Made by a program: the position numbers and the translations under genes. Positions 1 through 9,734 of a DNA stretch of 64,000 bases are shown here, in pieces. Numbering within the stretch: the stretch's first letter is position 1; each line of letters begins with the position of its first letter. A model generated the notes under the pieces. The model was not told where the DNA came from and did not search any database. It worked only from the letters and a program-made list of their open reading frames with translations. This stretch comes from Fonsecaea monophora (Eukaryota; Ascomycota; Eurotiomycetes; Chaetothyriales; Herpotrichiellaceae), in assembly GCF_001642475.1 (NCBI RefSeq), contig NW_019173939.1, forward strand, positions 124,001 to 188,000, given 5' to 3'.

Positions 1-744
1 TTGACAACCAGCGATGTCCCACCAGTCTCTGAGACTGCTCCCAAGATTGAAGAGCCGATTGAGAACAAGCCCATCGACGCTGCAGCTGTCACTGCTCCAG
101 TCGACACCGTAACCACTCCTCCAGTTGAAGAACCCGCAGCTGCCAGCGAGGCCTCTGCCGCCCCCAAGACGGAGAAGAAGGGCGGCTTGATCAGTTTCAT
201 CAAGAAGACTGAAGCTAAGCTCGAAGGCAAGAAGGAGACTAAGGAGGAAACCAAAGAAGAAAAGGCTGCCGAAGCCATTGCGAAGGATCCCGTTGCTGCT
301 GCCAGCACCGAGCCAACGGAACCAGCCGCCTCCACCGAGGCTGCAGCTGAGACTTCTACTCCTGCTACAGAGGAGCGTCCAGCTCGCGACAACAAACGTC
401 GCACCTCCCTTTTCTTCAACAAGAAGCAGCATGAGGCCACTGAAGGCGAAGACACCGTCGCCGAGCCAAAGCGGGAGAAGTCTCCTCTTCCTGGTGGTAA
501 ATTCATTGGCCAGCTTGTCCGTCGCGCTAGTAAAGCGATTAAGTCTGAGGGCCCCAAGGAAAAGACTCCTGCTGAACCTGCCGCACCCGCGGCCGCGAGC
601 ACCACTGAAGCACCCGCCTCTGAGACACCCGCCGTTGCCCCTGAAGCTGCCGAAGCGAAGCCCGTCGAACCTGTCGCAGAACCCATCCAGTCGACGCCAG
701 AAGCGGTGGTTACAACGGCCCCAGAGGTCAAGGCAACGGCTTGA
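1..744 (+). CDS. C-terminal part of a Meu6-like (PH-domain family) Ala/Glu/Pro-rich protein, 5' truncated
   Basis: The frame is open from base 1, where there is no ATG, so the start of the gene lies left of the window; the stop is TGA at 742-744. The visible 247 residues are low complexity (Ala, Glu, Pro, Lys, Thr) with short basic patches such as GGLISFIKKTEAKL, RRTSLFFNKKQ and GGKFIGQLVRRASKAIKSE. This alternation of acidic tail and RRTSLFF-type patches resembles, from memory, the C-terminal half of fungal Meu6-like proteins with an N-terminal pleckstrin homology domain; that domain would be outside the window, so the family call is tentative. The basic Ser-containing patches could be kinase sites or membrane-contact segments (inference). 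No intron is needed in the visible part. Confidence 0.6.
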   Translation: MTTSDVPPVSETAPKIEEPIENKPIDAAAVTAPVDTVTTPPVEEPAAASEASAAPKTEKKGGLISFIKKTEAKLEGKKETKEETKEEKAAEAIAKDPVAAASTEPTEPAASTEAAAETSTPATEERPARDNKRRTSLFFNKKQHEATEGEDTVAEPKREKSPLPGGKFIGQLVRRASKAIKSEGPKEKTPAEPAAPAAASTTEAPASETPAVAPEAAEAKPVEPVAEPIQSTPEAVVTTAPEVKATA

Positions 745-2692
745 AGGTCCGACGAGGTCAGAGACAAAACTCCACGCACATCTCTATCACATCCATCTCG
801 ACTGTCTCGAGCGTCTAGTCCAGTTGAATTCGAGAAGTGGTGGGACGAGAAGACTTACAGCACTCCTCCGGCGGTACCTCCTCGCAGCCCTTCTCGCCTC
901 TCTGGCCTCGTGGTTTCGAGGTAGCGTGACACGGTTGGATCTCCATCAGTCCGTCCTGTTTTGCAGTATCGATCTTTTGAGATACCCAGGTCATGTTGGC
1001 CAATTGACGACAAACTCGGACATCACTCCTTATGCATTTTCTCTCTTTCAGGATACCCCACGCACTACTAGATCGAAATTGTTTGTCGTTTTTTGAGTTA
1101 TTGTGGATTTTTGTTTTCTTGGTTTCGTGCTTTCAGTACAGATACCCACTTAGGCAAGTCTTGTCCTTACGAGAAGAGATACCCCCGAAAACAATGTTGT
1201 TGGTGGAAAAGGCAAGGGATGACAGGCATACCATCGTGAGAGAAAAGGAAGGCTTATTAGTTCGACCTGCTCTTGGGAGGTGCCGGACACTGCGGGAAAT
1301 CTTGCGGAGCACATCTTGTGGCCATGTCTCATGTTCACAGTTTTGAATGGAATCGACAGATTGGATTGAAACTGGCCGACAAGTTGACAGGAATCATGAT
1401 TGCAAAGCAGGAACAAGACAGAACAGAACACCTTGCCAGTGAACCATGCAAAGCAGAACCAAGCGTTAGGATAGTAATAGCTAATACATGAAATTGCAAA
1501 TGAACCGGCGCAGTGTGTTTGGTTGGACGTTGTCACTCGTCATTTGTAGACGACAACAAGAAGTACCTCGTACTTCTGAAAAGTAGGCTTGGGTGAAGTA
1601 GTTCGAATTTCAGGTTCAGATCTTTACCCAGCAGCGAAGGAATCGAAAAAACTACCAAGTACAACTTGTGTGGCACCGTTCGAGTTCAACTACGAGTCCA
1701 CGACGAAGGGAGAGAGGAAGGGAGGTAAGGTATTACTGATTGCGTCCAAATACATCCAACACGTCCAGCCAACCAATACACACAACTTCGTAGCTCGCTC
1801 GCTCAGACAGACGAGCAGTACAGAACTACAGAGAACTGGTATGTACGTAGCCTAGGAAGGAAGAGAGCCAGAGATCCAGGGCAAAACAACTCAAGAGAAC
1901 ATATCAAAAGCTGGGTAAAGTGACTGAGTTGCATTTTCATACCTCCACCTGTGAAGCAGGATTGGAGGGCATCTCCTTGGGTCCTTGTAGAAGCCCCGGC
2001 AGATTTGTACCATACAATATCAAAGAGTGGACGAACACATCCCCGTTCAACCCACGCTGCTCAGTGCGGGTTCCCTCCGTGATGGTTCATGTGTCGGAAG
2101 AAACAGTTCAAAAAAACGCAGAGACAGGCCTCGAGTCAATCCTTTCCGCAAGGTCCTGCTATAAAAGAAAAATTTCCTTCTGCAAGACCCGAACCGAAAA
2201 AGGAGACAGTCAGAAAGCCGCTTCGTCGCTATCGCCAATAAAACTCAATACAAAGTCAGAAGACCTGTGATGACAAGCCGTTCACATCACTCAAAGCCTG
2301 CTGTTGTGCCTTCTTCGAAAGATGTCCGACTGTCGCCAGTGGTAAGAAATCGTAGCGATATCGGTAAAGATGAGGGTAAACGTCATCCACCGTCGGGAAG
2401 AGCAGTCAACCCGATAATCGCTGTGGCCCCAATATATCATAAACAAGATAAAGAAAAGGTGACGTGGCGGTGTGGGGAGGCAGCCCTCCTGGCTTCAGCC
2501 TAATAAAACCCCAACCCCAAGCGTCATGCTGCTGTGTCGGCAACTACCACCAGGGTGGCAGTCACAGCTTCAATTGTCGTCCGATTGCAATTGCAAGACA
2601 CCAATTCTGTGTCAAAGAGAAGGCCACGCAGATACACCTGCGAGTCTTCAGCCCAACCACCAACCATTATACATTTCCTTTGGTACCCCCAT
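745..2692. other. Convergent intergenic region, no gene seen
   Basis: This 1.9 kb lies between the stop of the leftmost gene and the stop of the bZIP gene, so it should hold the two 3' untranslated regions. The ORFs in it are short, overlap on both strands, mostly lack ATG starts and show no recognisable motif. No tRNA or repeat was found. Confidence 0.5.
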
Positions 2693-4257
2693 TCACATGC
2701 CCTCCAGGTCAGGATCGGCTCCCAGGCGGTAAATAATGGCCCTGAGACGTTGGATCTCAGCTTCAGCAGCCTCAGCATGTTCCTGCTTTCGCTGACGGGA
2801 CTTCCGAGCAGCGGCAGTGTTCTTCTTCCTCTTAGCTGTTTCCTTGTCATCATCGCTCTCGATGTGGATTTCGGGCAAGCTCTTGCGGGCTTTGGACGCC
2901 TTGGAGACGCCATTAGTCTCGGAGCGCTTGCGCACATGGTATGGTTGAGAGGGTGGTCGTCCTGGTGAGGACTTCTGTCGTACCATACCGGTCTCTTGAA
3001 CAGTGGAGACTGGTCGAGAGCTCACAACGCTCGAAGGTGGCTTAACAAAAGCCTCAGTCGCTAATGGTGTGCAGGCGAACTGATCCATGCTGTTCTGAGG
3101 GAAGAGTGGCACCATGCCGTCGAGTTCGGCAAAGTTCAAGGTGGCATCAAGTTCTCCATCTTCCAGTGGGGAGGTGTTGAGACCGCTGCTGGCCATAGCA
3201 GGAGATTCCAAGAAGCTCGAGTCCGGAGTGCTCAAGTTAGGGAAAGCGGCGGATGGCGGAGCCGACATGATCATGGCGTCATCCTTGAACAGGTCAGTAG
3301 GGGAAATTGTGCCATCATTGACCCCGGAGTTGACAGGAGTGAAGTGGTTGGACTGGAAGTTGGGCCCGAGGTCCAAGAAGTCATCGTGGGAGGCGCTAAA
3401 GTCACCTCCCGGGAGATACATCGAGTCGAAGGCGGTAGCCATATCGCCTGATGGTACAGTTAGTGACCTTGCCCGAAGAATCGGGCTGACCTTGTAAGTA
3501 CCTTGTGGGATGTTGGGGACCGAGTAGTTTCTGCGGGGAGCAGAGGTTGTGTCAAAGGCAGGGACAGGCGGCAGACGTTGCAAATGAGCAAGCTGGCGCA
3601 GGTATTTCTCTTGAGGGGATTGGTGTTGCAATGCTAGACTGGGAAAAGACCGGTGATTTGGAGACGAGTAGAGATGCCCGTGAGATGGAGACGAGATAGA
3701 CTGAACTGGAGACACTCTGCTGTTGATGGAGAGATGCCGAGTCTGGGCTAGTCGTTGGCTATTAGGGGCTGTACTCGATATCGCCTGCGCACGCGAGGCT
3801 TGAGAGATCCTGAGAGGGGTCTCCGGAGCGGCGAAGAGCTGAAAGTCCTGATTGAAGTTGTGCTGCTGATGGTTCTGCGACGATGCAGTGGATGAACTTG
3901 GGGTTGAGGAACGCCATTGTTGCGGTTGATCCGTGGTGAAGGATGTGAAGTCCAACGCGGGAATGGTTGCGGTTGGAGGAAGAGAGTTCGTTACGCTGGA
4001 AGCGAAGACGAGGTCCTGCCGGTAGTTCACAGGTACTCCAGAAGGAGACTGTGACGGAGAGGTGAGTCGAGAGTGGATAGGTGCAGTGACTGGTATGGTG
4101 ACTGGTCCTATCTTGCCTGAGCGAGATAAGAGGTGAAGCCGAAGACGATCAGAAGGCCGCCATTTCTTGTGAAGCGCAGTGGTACCGGTAATGTCGTTGT
4201 AGAAGTGAATGATGGAGGGGTTGAGAAGAGAGAAAAAGAGAAGGAAGTTCTAGGCAT
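2693..4257 (-). CDS. cpcA: GCN4/CpcA-like bZIP transcription factor (cross-pathway control regulator)
   Basis: The C-terminus has a bZIP basic region (KRKKNTAAARKSRQRK) with the N-x3-A-x2-SRxRK signature of GCN4/CPC1 factors, preceded by a Ser/Pro-rich, acidic 400-residue region with FxxLDGMVPLF-like hydrophobic/acidic clusters suited to activation. The zipper is short: Ala then Leu, Leu at the d positions. The frame has no ATG back to a TAG near 4250 (position 4030 is GTG), so a 5' exon is needed. One model starts at ATG 4257 and removes a 68-nt GC-AG intron (4049-4116, donor CAG|GCAAGA), joining in phase; a GT donor at TTACCG|GTACCA would also stay in phase. A second, in-frame 54-nt intron is likely at 3448-3501 (GTACTT...CTAAC...CAG). 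With both removed the product is about 480 residues. Upstream uORFs and a perfect Gcn4-type site support the identity. GCN4-family factors activate amino-acid biosynthesis genes under starvation. Confidence 0.78.
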
Positions 4258-4260
4258 CCA

Positions 4261-4408
4261 TCAGGGGGGCGAGGCAAGATTATAATTCAGAATTTCGGTG
4301 GGTGGACGAGTTGGGCGAGTGGATGGAGCGGGAGGTGCAGCCTGGGCTGCCCTGGGAGCCCTGGGCATCCCCTTGGGCCTTGGAGGGGGCGTCGTTCTTC
4401 GCCTGCAT
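4261..4408 (-). promoter_or_regulatory. Two overlapping uORFs in the putative cpcA leader
   Basis: On the minus strand ATG 4408 opens a 42-codon frame ending at TAA 4280-4282, and ATG 4368 opens a 35-codon frame ending at TGA 4261-4263, only 3 nt before the proposed main ATG at 4257. Fungal GCN4, cpc-1 and cpcA mRNAs are known for inhibitory uORFs that make translation respond to amino-acid starvation. That these uORFs lie in the transcript is inference, because the transcription start is unknown. Confidence 0.5.
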
Positions 4409-4453
4409 GGCCTGGTGCCCAATCCGTGGAGGCTTTGGTCAGCCTTGACGCCA

Positions 4454-4567
4454 CTAAATGCGAACCCGGGCTAAGTCGGTCACGCTAGAGGGAAACTCAG
4501 CCAACAGGAGGCCTCGACAGCCCTCCTTTAGCGGTCCCCCACTGTTGTCGGCCCATCTGTGGCCCAT
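4454..4567 (-). promoter_or_regulatory. Further candidate uORFs upstream of cpcA
   Basis: ATG 4567 opens a 37-codon frame ending at TAG 4454-4456, and ATG 4556 opens a 19-codon frame ending at TGA 4497-4499. They matter only if transcription begins upstream of them. The longer 42-codon frame nearer the gene is the stronger candidate. Confidence 0.3.
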
Positions 4568-4573
4568 TATCGA

Positions 4574-4582
4574 ATGACTCAT
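4574..4582. promoter_or_regulatory. Perfect Gcn4/CpcA recognition element ATGACTCAT
   Basis: The 9-bp palindrome ATGACTCAT matches the optimal Gcn4/CPC1 binding site exactly. It is about 320 bp upstream of the proposed bZIP start codon, a position suited to autoregulation. A second TGACTCA core, inside TGTGACTCACA, lies at 5578-5584. Confidence 0.65.
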
Positions 4583-6973
4583 AATTCATCTGAAGAGCCT
4601 TTCCATGTGGACGGTGCCTTGATTGAGAAATTGACCATGGACAAGGACACATTTCCCCCTGTTTGACCATCTCGTGGAAACATTATTGACAGGAACGAGA
4701 TACGAGTTCCTTAACTCCCATATCACACTCTAAAATTCAGGACCGAAGTATCACAAAAATTGGATGTGGTATAATTAACCAGCTTTCTCTGCGCACGAAA
4801 GGAATATCTTCCTCCGGGTCGCACAGGTACAAAATTGGCCCTGTGGAACCGGTCCGTCGCTGACCAGGACCGCCCGGAATTGCTCACTTTGGCTAGGCAC
4901 AAGGCAGACAACCAGGATAACTGGTGTTTTTAGTTGCAACTCTATTATTTGTCCCCCTACGAGCTTCTCCGTACAAACTACGGCTCCCAGGACTTGAGAG
5001 GAAGTCCCGGCGAACCAGGCACACATTTATCAACAACACAAATGACTGTTTTCTAATTTGAAACACGAATCCGCGGTGCATAAATGGATGCAATGAATTT
5101 TTTTCAATTGCTGCCGTACCTACACAAGTGCGGTGCATTTGCGACTGACACCAAGGCGGCCTTGATTGGACTGAATGTCACCCAACTCGGCTGCCGGTCG
5201 GCGATCCTACAGCGATTTCCACTTGTGGTTCCTCCAACCGACTCAAGACCTTTGGGATGCCAACCAAAGTGCTCCGCGTTAGCCTATCCTTTCTCTTCTT
5301 TCTCTTAGGCACACCCTGGATGGAGAACGCGCCCTTTGGCATTAATTGTCGCAAGATTGCGACTTTGATATTACGGGGTACTACTCTCTTCGGAGTGTCC
5401 CACGCACCAATTCCTACCTTTATACTTGTGCCCTTGAACAATAAATGAGGCTTGGTCATCTGAACAGTTGGCGCATTGGAACTCCAGATAATAAACCCCA
5501 ATGTCTCTCTCCATTGGGGGCTTACGTGCCTTGCTTTGAAACGGCCGGCTTCTTAGGTTGCAGTGAATCTGCATGTGTGACTCACACGAACTGAGGCTCT
5601 GCGCAATCATGCATATTGTGGAGATGTGGCCGTTTGTCCCTCAATGACTCGTTTCATCTCGATCAAATTGCTGCACAGGCTTGTTCTGGAGGGGCAGGAT
5701 ACCAGATTCCGTCTTGGCGGAATAGAGTACACCTATTCGTACATGCTCGTATGTGGGCTCAGACAGAGAGAGCTGATGATTACTGAGACATGCCGAGTAT
5801 CTTTGTCTGGTGCATCAGAGACCCACGAGCAAAAAGGGGCTTTTGAAACGAGGCTGACTCCAGCACGGCCGGTGGTCAGTGGCTATGGCTGGAATGCATG
5901 GCAATGTCTTGTAAAGATAGCCTTGTTCCCCTAGCAGCGACCAATACGGGCGACGTATTTAGTATATCTTTTCGTCAGACGCAAATATATCTTCGCAGTG
6001 AGGGAGCTCATCACCGCTGGTGATGCTGAGTTGGCACAGATGTGTAGTCAAACTTCGGATCCTCTACCTATTGAGCCCTTGTTCACAGGAGACAAAAGCG
6101 AGTGACCATACGTCCCTTGCAGTAAAGGTGAAGTGCATGCATTTGCCAAAAGTTCAAAAGTCCCATCCTTCATCTACCTACCCAACTTACCTATGCCATC
6201 ATCATCCACCATACCATCCCTCAATGTCCCCAGTTCCCCAGCAGCAAAAAACTTGTCACAGAGCAGCTCAACCTACTGGGCTGTGACAAGGAAAACTCGC
6301 CCTGTTTCCAGGGCTGGTTTTTCTCCGACCGACCGGTTATACTACGGAGTTTATACTACAGTGTGGTTGATGTCGACTTTTTAATCGATTTCGGGATTCG
6401 AACTCGGTATTTTTATTCGGTCTGGTGATTTTCGCCCTTGTTGTGTGTATAAGGGGGTCTTTGCGTGGTGGAATTTAGACAGAGAAAACTGATATACTTG
6501 TGATTTTTCTGTGCTGGTACTGGTACTATCGTAGATGTGAAGATGTGAAGCCCTCCAGTGGGTGGGGGGTGTAGGGTCATGGTCTGGGGTCTGGTCTATG
6601 TGTACGAGGTACGTAGTTCTTCAACCTTTCCGCACCAAACCTTGTTCAACCGCGCTCGCCCAAGAGCCTGTTGTGCATTCCCTTTCCACAACCAAACTCA
6701 TCCGCGAGATTTTTAATCCCCTCCTATCATTGATCGCGACGATCCACGAGCCGAAGCATGTGCACCCACAATTCGCGTCCTTTTTTTACTTTTTTGTTTT
6801 TCTTTGTTCCTCTGCCTTTTTTGAGTTCTGACCCATCCTGCCCATCCTACCTTACTTTACCGGTACGAGTACAAGTCCCGTCCCATCGGCTAGACAGGAA
6901 CGAGCGTGCGAGGGCAAACACGAATCGAAATGTCAGGAGCTGGGTGGGTGGGTTGCATCCAGATATTGATGGC

Positions 6974-7010
<37 letters not shown>

Positions 7011-7595
7011 TGTGGCGACAATGTATCTGAACCTGAACCGGAACCTGAACATGAACGATTGTGTGTGGCACACGATCTGACAAACATACTACGCATGCCT
7101 AGTATCTTTGTGGACCGGTCACCCGTTCATGTGCATGTGGCTTTAGAGATCTATCTGTCTAGGTACCCTCGCGAGAGGAGTGTGTGTGTGTCCTCTCGAC
7201 CCTGGCCCTGATCCTCCCCTAGATGAACCGGACATCTCAAAACATCTGGGCATTTATCACTCAGTCCTCGGAGATACAGACCTGCTCTTCTCCTTGAATT
7301 TGAACCTTAGATGAAACCGACTCGAACCGTGGCATCCCCAAGGGCTTGATGCTGTATTGGCAGTTCACGTATTCGGACCTGTGGAAATAATACACAGTAC
7401 AAATACAAAGCAGTGGAAAGAACCTCGCACGGCAACGATCATCGCCCTTGTCTAACTAAGCGCACCGTCCGATATCAATTCGTGATCACAAGATCTCTGC
7501 CAATTCTCAAGGGTCAGCTAGTGCCATGTGCTTCTTATGTACAAGTATGTAGGTGCTCGTACTGTTGCGTCAAAGAACCCGCCTGGATAAATCAC
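4583..7595. other. Gene-free spacer upstream of the bZIP gene
   Basis: About 3 kb with no convincing gene. Short ORFs occur on both strands but none shows a domain or typical coding composition. The right end holds T-rich and GAT microsatellite sequence, then the 3' region of the C2H2 gene. A B-box-like word near 6393-6407 does not fold into a tRNA T arm. Confidence 0.5.
6974..7010. repeat. (GAT)n trinucleotide microsatellite
   Basis: Twelve uninterrupted GAT units, with one more interrupted unit just before. It encodes only homopolymeric Asp, Met or Ile runs in the three frames and lies in intergenic DNA. Confidence 0.9.
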
Positions 7596-8990
7596 TCATG
7601 CCACCGAGGCTGCCGAGGTCGTGGTTGTTGTAAGTGCCTCTAGCCCTTTGAGCATTTCCCACGGATTCCGATCATCATCTACCTTCTCATCAGTGAACAT
7701 CGTCAAAACTTGTCCGACTTCAGCCCGCAAGACTGCGTCCAAGAGCTCCTCGGACCGCTGCCACTCCAACCTCCTATTCTCATCTGCCCCCTTTTCGTCT
7801 CCCGTACCCCTCCTAACTGGGTTACCATTGGCATCTTCCGTCGTCGCTCGTAAATCTTCCAGTTCCTGCTGTAGATCGCGGCCCTCTTGTTCAGCCCAGT
7901 GTATTTGTCGGCGCAAAAGTCGGAACCATTGTGATGGAGGAAGACTGCGCTCGTACTCGTCCATATCATCCCAAATATCGGTGGGATAGTAGTCTGACGG
8001 AAGAGGTAAAGCCAGCGGAACACTGTCCACGTCAACCGCATCGATGAGCTCTTCTGACCCATCATCGTCCGCCATAGCAACGTCGTCGAGATTGATGCCC
8101 ATCATAGAGACGGTGTACCGTGTGGGTAAAGAGGGCAAATCTCCGACAAGAGTAGCTTTTTTGTCGCCATTCGTTTTGCCCCCCATCGTCAGCTTCAGCC
8201 TTTTTATTGGTATACCGGATGACCCTCCATTCGAGATACCGCCAGTATGCCCCCTGGGCACCGGATCACTAGGACGCAAGGCTTCGGTCTCGTGTACGGT
8301 ACGCATATGCTTTGCCAGAGCATCAGATCTAGTAAAACTTCGGTCGCACTCAGGCAGAGCACACATGAATGGCTTCTCCTTGGTGTGGCTTCTCATATGA
8401 GCCTTCAAGGCGTAAGCACTCGTGTGCGGCTGGCCCTTGCGGGCACAACCCTCCCACTCGCAGTAGTACTTCTTCTGGCGGGGTACGATATGGACATCGT
8501 TAATGTGAGCAACCAGGTTATCCATGTTACCTTGCTCTTGATCGGTACAACCGTCCCATAGACACTTTGTTACTTGGACATAATCTGCCAATTCTGGGTT
8601 GTCAGGGTTGGCTTGAGCTGCGGCATACGCCGTCGACAAAGGATGGGTAGGGCCCAGATTGGCAAACGACGGCGAAGTAGGCACCGAGCCTGACGAGTCA
8701 CTTGATATTGACCCTGTGGGTGAGCGAGGAGGGATGATGGTTGAAGCTGATTGAGGTGTGGCATGATCGTAGCTCGAAGCACCAGTCTTTCGACGTTTGG
8801 CAGGAGGCATGTCTAGGGCTGCAGCTGTAGCACTCATAGCCGATGCAGTTTCATCGTCTGAGGCAGAGATAGTAGAGTCCCGTGAATGGGAACGCGTTCT
8901 GCGGCGAAATTTGACCTCCTCATGAAATTCGTCGGAGTCGATATCTGACAAGGGCGACCCAGAGGCCGGTGTTTCTGGCTCCAGGTCCAT
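7596..8990 (-). CDS. C2H2 zinc-finger nuclear protein, possibly Iec1-like INO80 subunit
   Basis: A single 464-residue ORF from ATG 8990 to TGA 7596. A Ser-rich acidic N-terminus carries a basic nuclear-localisation motif (PAKRRKTG, about 63-70). Three C2H2 fingers follow: 143-167 (CLWDGC...H...H), 177-202 (CEWEGC...HMRSH, with the HTKEKP linker) and 210-233 (CALPEC...HMRTVH), in GLI/ZIC-like spacing. The C-terminal part has a conserved-looking block (DYYPTDIWDDMDEYERSL, then PPSQWFRLLRRQ) and a helical, charged segment. This layout recalls fungal proteins related to the S. pombe INO80 subunit Iec1, but that is recollection, not alignment. A DNA-binding transcription factor is the alternative. 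No intron is needed. Confidence 0.75.
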   Translation of the reverse strand: MDLEPETPASGSPLSDIDSDEFHEEVKFRRRTRSHSRDSTISASDDETASAMSATAAALDMPPAKRRKTGASSYDHATPQSASTIIPPRSPTGSISSDSSGSVPTSPSFANLGPTHPLSTAYAAAQANPDNPELADYVQVTKCLWDGCTDQEQGNMDNLVAHINDVHIVPRQKKYYCEWEGCARKGQPHTSAYALKAHMRSHTKEKPFMCALPECDRSFTRSDALAKHMRTVHETEALRPSDPVPRGHTGGISNGGSSGIPIKRLKLTMGGKTNGDKKATLVGDLPSLPTRYTVSMMGINLDDVAMADDDGSEELIDAVDVDSVPLALPLPSDYYPTDIWDDMDEYERSLPPSQWFRLLRRQIHWAEQEGRDLQQELEDLRATTEDANGNPVRRGTGDEKGADENRRLEWQRSEELLDAVLRAEVGQVLTMFTDEKVDDDRNPWEMLKGLEALTTTTTSAASVA

Positions 8991-9734
8991 GATTTTTGGG
9001 TGAGGTCAGAATGAGGCGGCTCTAATCGACAGGATCAAACAACATAAAGTAAAACCTGATGATGAATTGAAGCAGATATCACTACAAAACCATGTTATTT
9101 ACCGTGTCAAGGATTGCCCAGAATGAGATCCAGGAGTTTGCGCGACGGTGCCAAACTCGGCAGACCTGCTTCTACGAGGTACAAGCAGCCACAAGTCGCG
9201 ACTCCAAATGCTGGCGTGGCTGGATTCTACATGCCATACCTCGTTTGTACCGAGTATGGAGCACCCAACTAACAGCCACGACGGCCCAGGCCTTGTCACG
9301 TTTCCTGACCGCGGACACGATGGCCTTGGTCATACGAGTCCTCTCTACCGAATACTCGGTACACCCTGCTCAACCACCCTTCGGGAAGCATGGTGAAAAT
9401 CTACCAAGAAAGACGCGGTTGGTGTGACCCTAGGGATAGTGGAACGGCAGCAGGATTCCCTCATGCTGTAAGCGAGCGAGTTGCGGGGATTTACATACTC
9501 GGATACAGTACGAGTCGTTCAAGGTGCCCTAGGATTTGTCCATGTCAAGGTAGGGACGTCCTTTGTCTCCATCTCAAAAGCATCACCGGCGGCCTATTGT
9601 CTCGTATGAGCATCTCGACGTGACACTTGTCTGAATTGCCAACATATCAGAGAGCAACGCTTCCAGCAGCAGGATTCGTGAATCCCCGCAGCGCCCAAGC
9701 GACATCCCGCATCTCAGGTGAATTCTGGAGGAAC
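8991..9734. promoter_or_regulatory. Divergent promoter region between the C2H2 gene and the flavoprotein gene
   Basis: The start codons of the two genes face away from each other across about 740 bp. The interval has several GTACCGAGTA/TACTCGGTAC words near 9250-9515 and no supportable ORF. Control elements could not be assigned. Confidence 0.4.

Noticed and set aside
278..1096. 272-codon Pro/Arg/Leu-rich frame
   Set aside because: It is the +1 shadow of the Ala/Glu/Pro-rich gene for most of its length.
1150..1536. 128-codon ORF on the minus strand
   Set aside because: It starts at GTG, lies in convergent 3' sequence and shows no domain.
6385..6415. B-box-like GAGTTCGAATCCC on the minus strand, suggesting a tRNA
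   Set aside because: The flanking bases do not form a T stem and no A box or acceptor stem pairs at the right distance.
6758..7211. Frames with runs of Asp, Met or Ile
   Set aside because: They are translations of the GAT microsatellite, not proteins.
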